A DNA stretch of 64,000 nucleotides from contig CM043942.1 of assembly GCA_014529385.2 (NCBI GenBank), forward strand, positions 28,327,469-28,391,468, in the 5' to 3' direction. The notes below the pieces were generated by a model. That model was not told where the DNA came from. It saw only the letters and a list, made by a program, of their open reading frames with translations, and did not search any database. The translations under genes were made by a program, and so were the position numbers. This stretch comes from Adiantum capillus-veneris (Eukaryota; Streptophyta; Polypodiopsida; Polypodiales; Pteridaceae). Of this stretch, positions 45,597-57,226 are shown piece by piece. Positions within the stretch are counted from its first letter, which is position 1, and each line of letters opens with the position of its first letter.

Positions 45597-46650
45597 TCGT
45601 TGATCACATGGTGCAAAACATATACATATTTGCCATTTGCATTTTAAAGCGGTTTAGCTAGCTACCTTTTCTTGGACACCTGACAATGAAATTAGTAGAA
45701 TGAATAGTTCCTTGTCACCCAACTCATGGAGATGTGTCCATTTCTGAAAACCATGGACATGTATAAATTTGGATCAGATTTTTTTCGCCTTTTCAAGATT
45801 TAAAATTCCAATTCAATTTCCACCTCCTTTCTTTTATGTTAGTGTATTTCAATAATATATCTCTATCAATGATAACATCTCAGTTATCTCGCATACCATT
45901 GAAGTTGTCTCAGGTTCTTTTTTTTCCTCTTTTTTTAACATTTTCTCTTGGTCTCTATATCTTGAAGTGAATGTCTATATTTTCTCCTTGAATATGATCC
46001 ACTGCTAGTGTTCGACTAATCAAGTTTCCTACTATTACTATGGGGATAAATTTCCTCATGTGACCAAGTAGAATGATGACTAAGCTATTGATTTGGAGAG
46101 TTACAAGTATCCTCACACTTGGGACTTCTACTACCCGTCCCTTGATTGTTATTAGCATCATGGTGCATTTCCTTAGCACATGAAATCAAAGCATCCTCCT
46201 CCAGTAGGATATTGGTAGGCTATTAGTTTTATGAAACCCTATGCCTGTGAAATTCAACGCCTAGAATTTTCACTATAATAATAAACTACTCTTTTTAAAC
46301 CAAGTCTTGAGCTCTTCTACTTACCATGGTGATTATCAAAATGGAAAACTAGAGATTTTGTATTTAGTTCTTCAACTCACCAACATGATTGCAACTTTTT
46401 TTTTTTTTGGAGTCAATGTTATAGGTGTAGTAGAATAGTTAACTAGAGTACAAAGTAAAGGTCATTAAACTAGAAGATCGAGAAAAAAATGACCAAAAGA
46501 CTCAAACAAGTAAAGACTAAAATGACATAATACATTTTAGTATAAATGATATAGAAACAAACCAAACTCAAAGCATAACCGAAAATTTAAAAAAAAAACT
46601 CAATTCACAATGATTGAAGAAACAATAGTCCTTAGTGAAGTCTCATTATA
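45597..46650. other. Unassigned AT-rich spacer
   Basis: No coding region or repeat family recognised. Poly-T runs at about 45915-45940 and 46390-46405. Confidence 0.55.
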
Positions 46651-46679
46651 AGACACAACGCAACTCTCTATCATGTTTT

Positions 46680-47010
46680 GTAGAGAAAGAGTCCAAAATG
46701 GGTGGCCAAAGAAGAGAGAGGGGGTGATAAGGATTTCTTTTGCAAATTGAATATCATTGCATTTATTGGTGCTGCTTTTATTACTAATATTATCGTGTTT
46801 ATTACTTGTAGCATTACCGCCAGTATTATCACTCTCCGCTTTGGTGCTAAACTATTCAAATTTGGTTACTTCTTTCTATTTTGCTTGTAAAAAAGTGAAA
46901 AGGTATTGAGGCATGAAAATGGTTATTTGGATAGATTAGGTTGTGCAAGACACTTGGCTACTCTGTCACTAATGATGGCACACAAGTAAGACACGCATTA
47001 TGGTTCAATG
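46680..47010 (-). mobile_element. Internally deleted, decayed CACTA fragment
   Basis: ATTACCGC-type octamers, mostly degenerate, start at 46789, 46801, 46813 and 46825, exactly 12 bp apart, as in the 9-kb element. About 90 bp further on, reverse-strand DNA (47010-46925) encodes NACLTCVPSLVTE, matching ACPTCGPSLV of the TNP2 copies. The part between is deleted. No terminus is readable. Confidence 0.65.
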
Positions 47011-47716
47011 TGGAAAACTCTACATGAAACAGAAAAGGCTCACTCTCTTCTCTTAATCAATGCATGCCTTTCACCCAAACAACTGCATCCTTGCATTCAT
47101 CGCATATTTTGAAAGGATTTACTCAGTGGTGGCGATGAACTCTCTTGCTATGAAGAGATGCTGAACAAGGAGTGTAATAAAGGAGCTCTTCTTCAAAGTA
47201 GTCTTCAGTAGCAAAAGCACTCGTGCATTGAGCATGGGGTGTATCCATGATAAGATGTATCCACTTTTAGCAATCTCCCTCAATAGAATTACCAAAAAAC
47301 AATCTATTTTTTCACACTATTATGTATATTTGACTTGCTTGCACATACTATTTAGCGGCAAGATTTGGTGCCCACACAAAGTACATAGTATTAAACACTC
47401 TAAAAAGTTTTGATCTTCAATTTTTTAAACCAAAATGGAAATTTTAGTGTGCCAGAAGTACTATGGTCCAGCCTATCACGCCCTTTCACAACACTGTCAT
47501 GACCTTGACGAACAATTGTCTATATCTTTATATGGGTTTCTTTGCTTAACTTGCCCTTTTGCACATCAATTATTCACATGACAAGCAATTTCACTTGATT
47601 TTTTGGATCTTTATGTAGTTATTGTTTATTTTTCTTTGTTAGGATCATTGTTTAGAACAACCTTAATTTTTTACACCAGATCTCTAATTATGTATAGATT
47701 ATTTTGCACCATCATT
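47011..47716. other. Unassigned spacer
   Basis: No supported gene. Weak AT-rich ORFs only. Confidence 0.5.
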
Positions 47717-49396
47717 TGAGAGTTTTGTCGGCGGTCGATTCTAAGAGCCAGTTGGATTGCATTGAAAAATGTGCCATCATTTTTTTTTTTTGAAGCTCGA
47801 CAGGGTTCAAAGTGTAAAGACAAGCATACGGAGTTGATAGGGAGTGATAGCTCGTCAATTGGATGCCTAGTCAGCTAGATATGGTATATCAAAGTTTGGT
47901 GCAATTGACAGTGATGTGGTGCCAGAAAACTTTTCTCGGTTTTGGTTAGCTCGGTTGGTGGGTCTGGAAGGGTCAAACTGTGGAGAGAGCACGTGAAGTT
48001 GGAGTCTAATATGCAAGCTTTGGGGTGGTTTTGAAAACTCGATAACTGGAGCCTTGAGCAATGGATGGAAGAGTGTCAACGTTGAAGCAAATAAAAATGT
48101 TTTTTGTGAAATCTATGGATTTTGAGGGTCCTCTTTGACGAAGCGCCACGTGGAAGATATTATGGTACCATATGTGAAGTCGAAAGTGCAGAGTTGTGGT
48201 TTATATACCGCACCGTGGGAGGAGTAAGAGAATCACATGGAGCTCCTTGGGAGCTCCTGGCAAGATGGCCATGACAACTCTGCATCGGGTATTGTTTGTG
48301 GCAATGCCTCGCGAAGACAACCTTGACGTGGCATGTTATGTTGGTGTGGTTCCTACGGCACCTCCATGGGCCAAACCTTCTATGATGGGGAGCTTCCCAT
48401 GAAGTTTTTGTCGCGGCATTGTGACATCCCTTGAGGGGGTGCTCATGTGCCTTGGTGTCCAGCTAGCCGAGGATAGCAACTAAGAGGTGGTCCACATGCA
48501 ATGACAGGGAGAGAAGTGGAAAGCTACCAAGTTGTTGAACTACCATGTAAAATATGCTAAATGAATTGTGCCCCGGGGCAATCACTTATCAAAAGACCCC
48601 TATATCACGTGCGTTCAAGAGGTAATTAATAATACCCCAATATACATACTATACTTACATTGTGAACCTATTTAAAAAACCCCCACCCCCCTCTGTATGT
48701 ATACATTTTTATACATTTTGGTCTTTTAATAATCCTCCCCGGTTAACTCACGTGATATCATACACATTCTAAAAATTGACCGCCCCGGGAATTGTGCCAA
48801 GTGGGTATAGTGTATGGAAAATGCTAAGAAAAGATCTTAGTGAGCTGCATAAGCATGGAAAAACCTTTTATTTCCTTTTTTTAGTTTGAGCCTCTCCTAT
48901 AAAGGGTGGGTTTTGAATTTGTAAGGGGCTTTTTTGCCATTGTGCGGTGGGAGACATTGGAGGCTATTGAGCCATGGAAGCTATGCGGAGCTAGGAGGGC
49001 TACTAGGGTTCATAATATTGAGCTCACCGATGTGTGTGCTGGCTTGGAGAAGAATTTTATATGGTTGTTTTGAATAAATGGAAGCGAGCATTTTTGTTTT
49101 TTGGTGTCGATTCCTTCTTCCCCCTTCTCTTCTTTGCTTAGGTGCCTGCATTTTTGGGCGCGTTTTGGGAGGTGTACCCCGTCCCCACCCCCCAAGGTCA
49201 AGTTTTTATTTGTGCAAAAGGTAGTGAATTGAACAGTGTGCATTGATTCGGCTTGTTTGTGGTGTGGTAGCGAGTGTATGCATAGTGTTGTGTGGAAATG
49301 GTGTTGTGGTTGAATTTTCTAGTGGATTGGGTTGTTGTGAAAGTCCTGAGCTATAAATATGCAATTTTTTGTGTGCTAGGTTTGTTCCTCTTTCCA
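47717..49396 (+). repeat. Left LTR-like repeat of the LARD-like element (contains a MITE)
   Basis: 1680 bp including the 216-bp MITE and its 10-bp duplication. It shares with the right copy GGTGGGTCTGGAAGGGTCA, AGAGAGCACGTGAA, GGGAGAGAAGTGGAAAGCTA and TTTTCTAGTGGATTGGG. Confidence 0.75.
48573..48788. mobile_element. 216-bp MITE with 10-bp target duplication (Mutator-like)
   Basis: Ends CCGGGGCAATCA and, inverted, CCGGGGCGGTCA. Inner inverted similarity continues around ATATCACGTG near each end. It is flanked by GAATTGTGCC on both sides (48563-48572, 48789-48798). The homologous right repeat has the uninterrupted site GAAGTGTGTC (52561-52570). A 9-11-bp duplication is typical of Mutator-like elements. 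Confidence 0.88.
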
Positions 49397-51682
49397 TATT
49401 CTGGTGCCCCCATGGAGGAGCACATTGATGCTCCTGCTTGAGGATTGAAAGTGGTGTTTAAACCAGACAGACAGTTGGCCAATGGTTGAAGAATGTTCCG
49501 CGATCAATTTTGAAGTTGGAAGAGATGGTGGAGACAAGTTTTGGCCCCATATGAGCCCCATATTTACAACTGTTAAAGACCCTAAAGACTAGGTAGCGAA
49601 TTTTGAGCTATGGATTCTATATATGCGTATGGTGATAGATGTACAAAATTTGAAGACGGTCCCATTTGCTGATGCACAAACGAGCAAAGGTATGGCTTGA
49701 TGGTTTGAAAAGTGGTGATCGAAGTTCATGGAAAGAGCCGTGGAGTCCGTTTTTTAAGTGGTTTTGGAAGGTGGTTACTCTAGCGAAGGTTGGTGCAAAG
49801 TTGAGGGTGATATGCCAAGATGTAAGTAAAGAGTTTTCAATTTTTCTTGAGTAGCTTGAAGCCAATTGGAAGCAATTGGAGATTTTTACAGGAGTTAAAG
49901 GCAATCAGTACTTGAAGCTGTCAAAGTTTCATAAGTGATTGCATCCAAAGATCATGGAAAAGGTGGAGTGCAATGAGAAAAGCTATGAAGATATAGTGTA
50001 TCTGGCAAGAGCAAAAATTGAAGCAGAAGCTGGAGCTGGATTTGTTAAAGCCTATTGATTGTATGTATGTTGTGGCGACATGGTGTCCATGATTCAACCA
50101 AAGGAGGTGCAAATTGTTCGATGAGTGGAACCTATTGAGGTAAGGCCAATGACCAATTACGCTCCTTGGAGGTTTCCAGTTTATGATGTGCATATGCTGA
50201 TGGTAGAAAATCTTGTCAACTAGGATAAGCTTCTTGTCAAAGAGAACTTGTGTGATGAAGAGCTAGCTGGTGTCAAGCCTCAAGAGCACCTTGAAGAGGT
50301 AAAAGAGCCTGTTTTTTTGAAGCGAGTTCATGAAGAAGTAGCAAAGTGTAGCCAGGTTGTAGATGACAAGAGCCTAGAAGATGGTGAAAAAAGTGTGTAG
50401 AGTCAACATAGTGGTCAATTTTCTATGGAGCATCGAAAGGATGAGGATCCTAATATAGAGGCGACATGTGGTGTTGATGATGATGAAGGTACAAGCTCAA
50501 GTTTTTGGGAGACAAGTAAGGAGGATAAAGTGGATGAGTCCACATACTATGCAAGGAGATAGGTTTTGATGAACAGGTGCTGGTATGGGTAAACATACCT
50601 TGTTGTTTATTTGGTAACATGGTGGTCGTCAATGTGAAAGAAGAGCATGTCAAAGTGTCTTAGCCCGTGAAGGAAGGTAGGCAATTGAGGTGCGTGCGGA
50701 ACCATGTTGATGAATTTTCTCATTACATTGGCTGTGAAAAGTGATATAGCAGTGCAAATGGTTCATAAATTTGCTAAGAAGGATAAGTCTTTTTCTAAGA
50801 TACCCAAGCTAGTCTACAAAGTGAACGAGAGGACGATGATGAAGAGGAGTCCAAGGGGTATGGGCTCATGATGGGTTGGATGTTGAACGGAGTAGCTACC
50901 ATTGCCTATAGATTATACGAAGGATGCGGTGGATACAGGTTCTTTGGATCACAAAAAGTCTGATTGGGGATTTGATGGCCATGTGGTTTCTATGGATGAA
51001 GAGACATAGGTGCTTGTTGATAAATCTTTGACCAGCATATATGAGTTGCGGGGGTTTTTCCGGGTGGAGTTTATCTTGGATGAACAGTGGTCTACTATGG
51101 GTGTGCCAACAAAGGCCAATGTGGAGAAGTTTTTGTATCAACCGCATGTTTTTTTGGAGGAGGTTTCTTGCATGGAGAGCGTCACTTTACTTTGTTGGGA
51201 GGGAGGGTCACGAATGTGCATTGGTATGTGTGTTGAGAAAAATGGTGAGCACGGTAGTGCTTTATTTGAAGCAAGTTGGGTGAAGTTCTACTTAATGTTG
51301 CTATAGATGGATGGACAAAACCAATGCCAGGTATTTGACCCAAGTGGAAGCTATGATATGATGCAAGGGGTGGGGCTCGTGCTCATAGTGTTGGTTAGTT
51401 TTTGCAGTTTGTAGAAGAATAAATTTGTTGTGTGGTTGAGCATAAATTTTCAAGAAGAGGGTTGGGAAATGATGGTGCAGCCAAAGTGTGTCAACCACCA
51501 CAGGAGATGGCACAAGCAGGTAAAGATGGGCTAGCAGGTGTAGGACTAGGCACTAAAGCAAGTATGAAGTGCAAGATTGGCAAGAGAGGGTTTTAAGTGT
51601 ATGTCTGAAGAGCTTGAAGTGTGGAGCGTGCCAGTCTTTATGAATCAACAATCAGAGTCACAAATACCAAGGTACAAGATTT
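49397..51682 (+). other. Internal region of the LARD-like element
   Basis: Forward-strand DNA with many short frames broken by stops, for example 51010-51306, which reads YELRGFFRVEFILDEQWSTM. No gag, protease, RT or integrase motif is recognisable. Consistent with a non-coding or degenerate internal domain. Confidence 0.5.
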
Positions 51683-52931
51683 TGAAGTTTTGTGAAGGGC
51701 CGGTCCTAAATTAGTTTGACTGCATTGGGAAATATGCCATCAAGTTTTTTTTGAAGCTGGATAGGGTTCTAAAGAGTAAAGAGAAACATATGGAATTGAC
51801 AGGGACTCATAGCTCGTTTGAACAGATGCCTTGTCAGCTAGATACGATTTGTCAAAGTTTGGTGCAATTAACTGTGATGCGGTGTCATACATCTTTTCTT
51901 GGTTTTGGGAAGTTCAATTGGTGGGTCTGGAAGGGTCAGATTGTGGAGAGAGCACGTGAACTTGGGTCTCCAATATGCAAGCTTTGGGATGGTTCTGATG
52001 ACTTTGAGACTAAAGCATTGAGCATGGATGGAACAGTGTCAAACTTATGGGAAAAAAAGGTTTTTGTGAAGTTTATGGAGTTTGAGAGTCCAGTCTTTGA
52101 CAAAGCACCATGTGGCAGCTATTATGGTCCCATATATGAAGTTGACATAATGGAGCTAGGATTTATCTACTGCATTGTGGGGGGAGTAAGAGCATCACAT
52201 GGAGCTCCTTGGGAGCTCTTCGAAAGATGGCCAAAGCGCGTCTGTGTCCCGCGCGATTTGTGGTGGTGGTGGTGGTGTTTCTGGCAGCCCTTTAGGCGGC
52301 AGTGCCTCGCAAAGATGACGTTGAAATGGCATGTTATGTTGGTGTGGTTCCTGTGGCACCTCCCATGGGTCAAACGATTTATGAGGGGGAGCTTACCACG
52401 AAGCTGTTATCACGGTGATGTGACATCCCTTGAGGGGGTGCTCACGTGCCTTGGTGTCCCAGGTAGACGAGGATAGCAACTAAGAGGTGTTCCACATGCA
52501 GTAAGAGGGAGAGAAGTGGAAAGCTATCAAGATATCGACACCATGTAAAATATGCTAAATGAAGTGTGTCAAGTGCGTATAGTGTATGGAAAATGCTAGA
52601 ATGAGCTCCTAGTGAGCTATACGAGCACGGAGGTCCTTTGTTTTTTCTTTTCTTGGTTTTAGCCCCTCCTATAAAGGGAGGTTTTTAAATTTTTAAGGGG
52701 CCATTTTTCCATTGTATGGTGGGAGCCATTGCGAGGCGATTGAGCCATGGAAGCTATGCAAAGCTAGACGGGTTGCCAAGGTTTGTCGATGTGTGTACCA
52801 GCTTGGAGAAAATTTGTATATAGTTGTTTTGAATGAAGCAAAACCATCATTGTCATTTTTTGGTGTCTGTTCCACCTTCCTCCTTCTCTTCTCTGCTTGT
52901 GTGCATGCGTTTTTGGGCATGTATTGGTATT

Positions 52932-52973
<42 letters not shown>

Positions 52974-53208
52974 GTTTGAGTTATGCAAAGAGAGATAGAC
53001 ATAGATTGTGTGTGTCTGTGGAAGGCAGTGAATTGAATATGTGCATTTTGATTGGGCTTGTTTGCATTGTAACAACGAGTGTGTGCAAACGGTGGTTTTC
53101 CTATGTAATTGTGGAGTTTTTGTTGTGTTTTCTAGTGGATTGGGGTGTTATGGAAGCCTAGGGCTATATGAGGTAGTTTTTTGTGTGTTGGGTATGTTCC
53201 CCTTTCCA
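51683..53208 (+). repeat. Right LTR-like repeat of the LARD-like element
   Basis: Partner of 47717-49396. A 241-residue forward ORF at 51751-52476 has no counterpart frame in the left repeat and no known domain, so it is probably fortuitous. A pure C-run of 36 bases lies at 52936-52971. Confidence 0.75.
52936..52971. repeat. Poly-C run of 36 bases
   Basis: It is uninterrupted. The homologous position in the left repeat is ACCCCGTCCCCACCCCCCAA, so the run expanded in this copy only. Confidence 0.9.
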
Positions 53209-53259
53209 ACAACAAAACTTTTCATAGAATAAAATATACAAAATGTTTACGAATCATCT

Positions 53260-55790
53260 TTCTACAAGTAACATCATCTAAATCCAAACCCATGGCTCCA
53301 AATCAATAAAGAGATCAAGTGAGTCATCATTTGTAGATGCATTGGCTTAATCATCATCAAGCTCGTCATCTTCTATCGCATCATTATCATCATGGAAATC
53401 ATCCTCCTTGCTAAGATTGGTGGTTGTGGGACTTGAATCATTGATCTCTTTCTCCTCTATCTCCTCCTCATCCAAAGTAGTAGGTGAGAGAGGGTCAAAG
53501 ATGGTCTCCTCTTCATTAGTGGCAAAAATGGTTCTTCCTCAAAGTGTTACTAGAACTACAAACAAAAGGTTTGGTTGGTGGATTGATGGGATATAGATGA
53601 CTGTAGAATAGAAGTCCAATTTGAGTGACATAGGTATTATGTGACAAACAAACAAGATAAAGAAGGTTATCACTCACCTGCTCATAATTGCATGGAAAAA
53701 CTAAGCTGACATAGCTCCACATGTGATGCACACTAGAGTCCACCATGTAGATTCCATTCTAATGGCATTTAGACACATTTTCAAACCACTTGCACTCAAA
53801 GATGAAGGTATGAAAGGTTCTAAAATTGACCTTTGGTATCCTTTCAATATTCGCGCAGAACTTGGCTTCATCACTATCTGTGTCAAAGTTTCCCATAATT
53901 CCATAATCCATGGTGGTTTGACGATTGTCAATGTGGCATGATGTCGTAATCCATGGTTGTTTGACAATTGTCAATCTGTTGACCACTTGGCAAAGAATGA
54001 AGTTTTTTTTAAACCACTCGGCGTAGATCCATATCCATGTTAAATAATTTTTCTTTTCCACTTTGCAAGTATGAAGTCATCCTTGCTTCCTCCTAATCAA
54101 AACGGATGTGAGGCATAGAGGGACCAATAGAAGCTAAATAATCTGAAATGTAAAAAAGTGCCTCTTTCACGATCCATCCTTTGGCCAGGCCTATCTCTAG
54201 TTGGGCCCATTTTTGCACAAAATCCTTGAGAGTCTTTAAAAACCTCTCTAAAATGAATGTCCATTGTGCATGCACTACTCCACATATAGAAATCTCCTCA
54301 ACCACATGAACCAAGAGGTGGACTTAACAAGAACCGATCAAGAAAATGCATCCTCGATGACACACTATGTTTCCACAACAAGTATTTGAGCAGGAAAGAT
54401 GGCATCTATTTCCATTTCTTTGAAGCTTGCAAATCTACTAGATAAGACACAAGAGTACACTAAGTGTATGTTGAAGGTTTAGTGTATATAGAAAAGTTTA
54501 GTTGAATGGAGATGTGATGTACCTTACTAAATCCCCAAGTTTGAAAATAACTTCCCTCACTTTCTTGTCCCTGCATGTGCATATACTCACGAGCAAAATG
54601 AACTACAATGTCAAAAGTTTAAAACAAGATATGGTTTTAGTCATACACAAAATTCAATACTTAAACTAAGTGAGAGACAACACAAAAATTAAATGAAAGA
54701 ACTACTTGTAACATCTTGTGCCAATAGGAGGACTTCAACCCATAAGATTGAATGCTTCCATATTTCTTTTCCTTTGTGAAAGCTCCCTTTAGTGACCTCA
54801 TATATCATGTTAGGGCTCTGGAACCCTTCACTTAATCAAGCTTCTCTTTGGTTAGAATCCATGGGGCTTTAGGAAGCACAATCTTCCCATTGGGGGCTCG
54901 ACATGGAGTGGCAGATGCGAGGAGACATTTCAAGGCCCTCAAATCCTCCCTCGCCTTCAATGGGTCCCTTTTGCTTGTAATGTGGTCCCCTAGGGTGTGA
55001 GAAAAATTCTTGAATATGTGCATGGGATCCAAGAGATGTCGTATTTTTAATTCCTTCCAATATAGAAGCCTTTGGTGGAGTAGATGGGGATGCATCACTA
55101 TTTTAGTGCTCTTCCCAGATGCTTGCCCAATCTGCCATTACACTTTAGAGGTGTCTTCCTATTTGTTGGAGCCTTGTATTTGTTTTAACTTTCAGGTAGG
55201 AAATGATGGTTGTTTAAATAGATTACCTTTGTGCAAGGCATTTGGCCGCTCCATCACCAATGATGGTCCACAAGTAGGATACACGTTGTGGCCCGATGTG
55301 TACAATCATGCACTCATATTGTTGGAGAAAACTATTAAAACTTCAAATGTTAAATAGCGAGAAGAATGCACACAACATACCAAAAATGACTCCAAGTCCA
55401 ATATATTTGTGCATAGTCCACATAAGGATACCACTCACAATAGCCCCTTTCCTCTTCTTTGGAGGTGTAACATCAACAATGGAGATGCCCTTCCATAACT
55501 CCTCCAACTCCGCAATGAGGGGCTCAAGGTAAACATCACTATTTTCCACTTTGTACTTCCCCTAGCATAAGCAAAGAAAGAATTATATTTCCCTTCTTGG
55601 TTGTCTCCCATGGTGGAATATTGTATTTGATGATCATCATAGGCCAAGTGGTCCATGATGTAGACTTGGTGCCAAAGATATTAACACTGCCACTTTCCAA
55701 TCCAAGCCTCAAGTGTCAAGGCTCTAGCCAAAACTCTGCACAATGAGTCTCAATGTCCCTCCACGCAGGTGAATCCGTAGGTTTGTAAGA
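53260..55790 (-). pseudogene. CACTA (En/Spm) TNP2-type transposase, copy D, decayed
   Basis: Recognisable blocks read right to left. 55790-55716: TDSPAWRDIETHCAEFWLEP. 55700-55560: a frame-shifted Transposase_21 core. 55549-55343: MENSDVYLEPLIAELEELWK and GILMWTMHKYIGLG. 55290-55200: the CPTC-type region. 55098-54832: LLDPMHIFKNFSHTLGDHIT and KIVLPKAPWILTKEKLD. 54314-54093: DUF4218 (VHVVEEISICGVVHAQWTFI) and FYISDYLASIGPSMPHI. 53967-53720: DUF4216-like VNFRTFHTFIFECKWFENV. 53480-53280: an acidic tail. It contains an internal duplication of CCATGGTTGTTTGACAATTGTCA-like sequence near 53.9 kb, multiple frameshifts and stops. The N-terminal part is missing, and no terminus was found. Confidence 0.82.
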
Positions 55791-56115
55791 GAGAAAGAGA
55801 AGCAGTAAAATATTTGTTTGATTAGTGTAGATTAATGTTTTATTAAGTGAAAGAGAGCTAAGTTTGAAACTAATTGAACTAGGTGAAAAAAGACTAAATA
55901 AACTTAAAGAAAAATCAAACAATAAAAAGAAATAAAAAAGTAAAAAAATAAAAATAACTAGATTAATTGAAAAATAACAAAATGAGTTTGAGAAAAAAAA
56001 AATTGAGTAGTTTAAAGGGGAGAAAAGTGTAGAAATGGTCAAAAAGGGCAATGTAGAGAGAGTGAGGAGAGGGAGAAAGTAGTGACAAAATGTAGAGAGA
56101 GTGAGTAGAGAGAGA

Positions 56116-56150
<35 letters not shown>

Positions 56151-56260
56151 TAGTAGAGAGATAGGGAGATAGGTAGATTGGATTATTGTCCACCAAGGTC
56201 AGATATGACCTATGGCATCAAAACAAAAACAGTACAATGATTCCTTTTGTTTGAAGGTGT
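55791..56260. other. Purine-rich low-complexity DNA
   Basis: Long A/G-rich stretches including AGAGAGAG at about 56085-56160. Apparent reverse ORFs are Phe/Leu/Ser-rich artefacts. Confidence 0.8.
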
Positions 56261-56403
56261 AGGATACACATCAGTTAGGGTTTGGAGGACCATCCGTAGG
56301 ATAAAAGAAGAAGAAGAAAAAAAAAACAAAACCAAAACTAGAACTAAGGAGGGTCAAGGGATGGAGATGTTGGTTTGGGAGTCTGAAACTTTTGGATGAT
56401 CGC

Positions 56404-56820
56404 TTTACGACCTTGATAGACTGCTCATTTACCTTGTTTGTGGGCTTCATGTATCTTCTTGAGCTCATTTTCTTTGAGTTTTTGCTGGTTGGTAGTCAAT
56501 TCTTCTCCTATCTAGAACTTGGTTCCCTTGCGGAGACGGGATTGGCATAATCGCTTCATCCGCTCCTCATTTGTCATGAAGGTGATGACATAGTGCTCAA
56601 GTGGCACGCATCTATTTGTGTTGTTGATCCAAGAGACTGTGTTGGGCTCGATGGTGATTGGTTGGAGGATGTCATTAAGCTTGGCTATTGCAGCTTCTAG
56701 TGTGTCCTCGTGAGTGCACCAAGGTGATGGAAATCCCCCAATTCTCACTTTGAGGCTAAGAGATTCTTGTAGTTTGTGTTCTTGAAAGGGTTTCAATGTT
56801 GATCTTCTTTGTGATTCCAT
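56404..56820 (-). CDS. Unrecognised reverse ORF, one internal stop
   Basis: The frame opens at ATG 56820 (MESQRRSTLKPFQEHKLQES) and runs to a TAG at 56512. It continues in the same frame to 56404, giving about 138 residues. It contains VRIGGFPSPWCTHEDTLEAA, WINNTNRCVPLEHYVITFMT and, past the stop, a Lys/Glu-rich probable helix (QQKLKENELKKIHEAHKQ). Codon phasing across the stop suggests a once-longer protein. No domain recognised and no related frame elsewhere in the window. It could be a gag-like fragment, a captured gene piece or a chance ORF. Confidence 0.35.
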
Positions 56821-57173
56821 GTGTTATCCTAAATTGCATTTATACGTCCGTATAACAAAAATTGTACGTATAATTTGATATTAAATGTTGTATATCCATA
56901 TTATATGTTCTATATCCATATTTTGATCAAAATATATTTTGTTTTATAAAATAGGCACCATGATAGTTCGTTCAAATTGTCATGATAGTGACCTTGTGAT
57001 AGAGACAGAGAGACAAAAATTAGTCACAGGTAATCACTTTTTCTTCTTTTTTTTGTTTTTTTCTCTAATTTTGTGTTTGCTAGCATTGTTATTGTGGAGC
57101 ATTGCTCACACCTCAATGTTCGTTTGCAGGTTAGTAGCCTTTCTTTGGTTGTGTTGCCCCCGTGTCACACTAT

Positions 57174-57175
<2 letters not shown>

Positions 57176-57222
<47 letters not shown>
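57176..57222. repeat. (GA)n microsatellite
   Basis: About 47 bp of pure GA, directly upstream of the dimeric tandem array. Confidence 0.95.

Positions 57223-57226
<4 letters not shown>

Larger units (their letters stand above)
47717..53208 (+). mobile_element. Probable large non-autonomous LTR-retrotransposon (LARD-like)
   Basis: Direct repeats 47717-49396 and 51683-53208 begin TGA(G)AGTTTTGT and end CTTTCCA. They enclose 2286 bp. Directly after the left repeat, TGGTGCCCCCATGGAGGA (49402-49419) resembles the post-LTR primer site of plant gypsy elements (TGGCGCCCACC type). The internal part has no gag or pol motif I can identify. The repeats are roughly 80% identical by eye, so the element is old. 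A 5-bp target duplication was not found, which lowers confidence. Confidence 0.55.

Noticed and set aside
47657-47661. ACAAC as target duplication of the LARD-like element
   Set aside because: It matches the bases after 53208 but lies about 55 bp before the start of repeat homology and is not followed by TG.
51751-52476. 241-residue ORF as a real gene
   Set aside because: It lies inside an LTR-like repeat, the homologous left copy has no matching frame, and no domain is visible.
52764-53075. Reverse ORF with a glycine run
   Set aside because: It is produced by the 36-base C-run.
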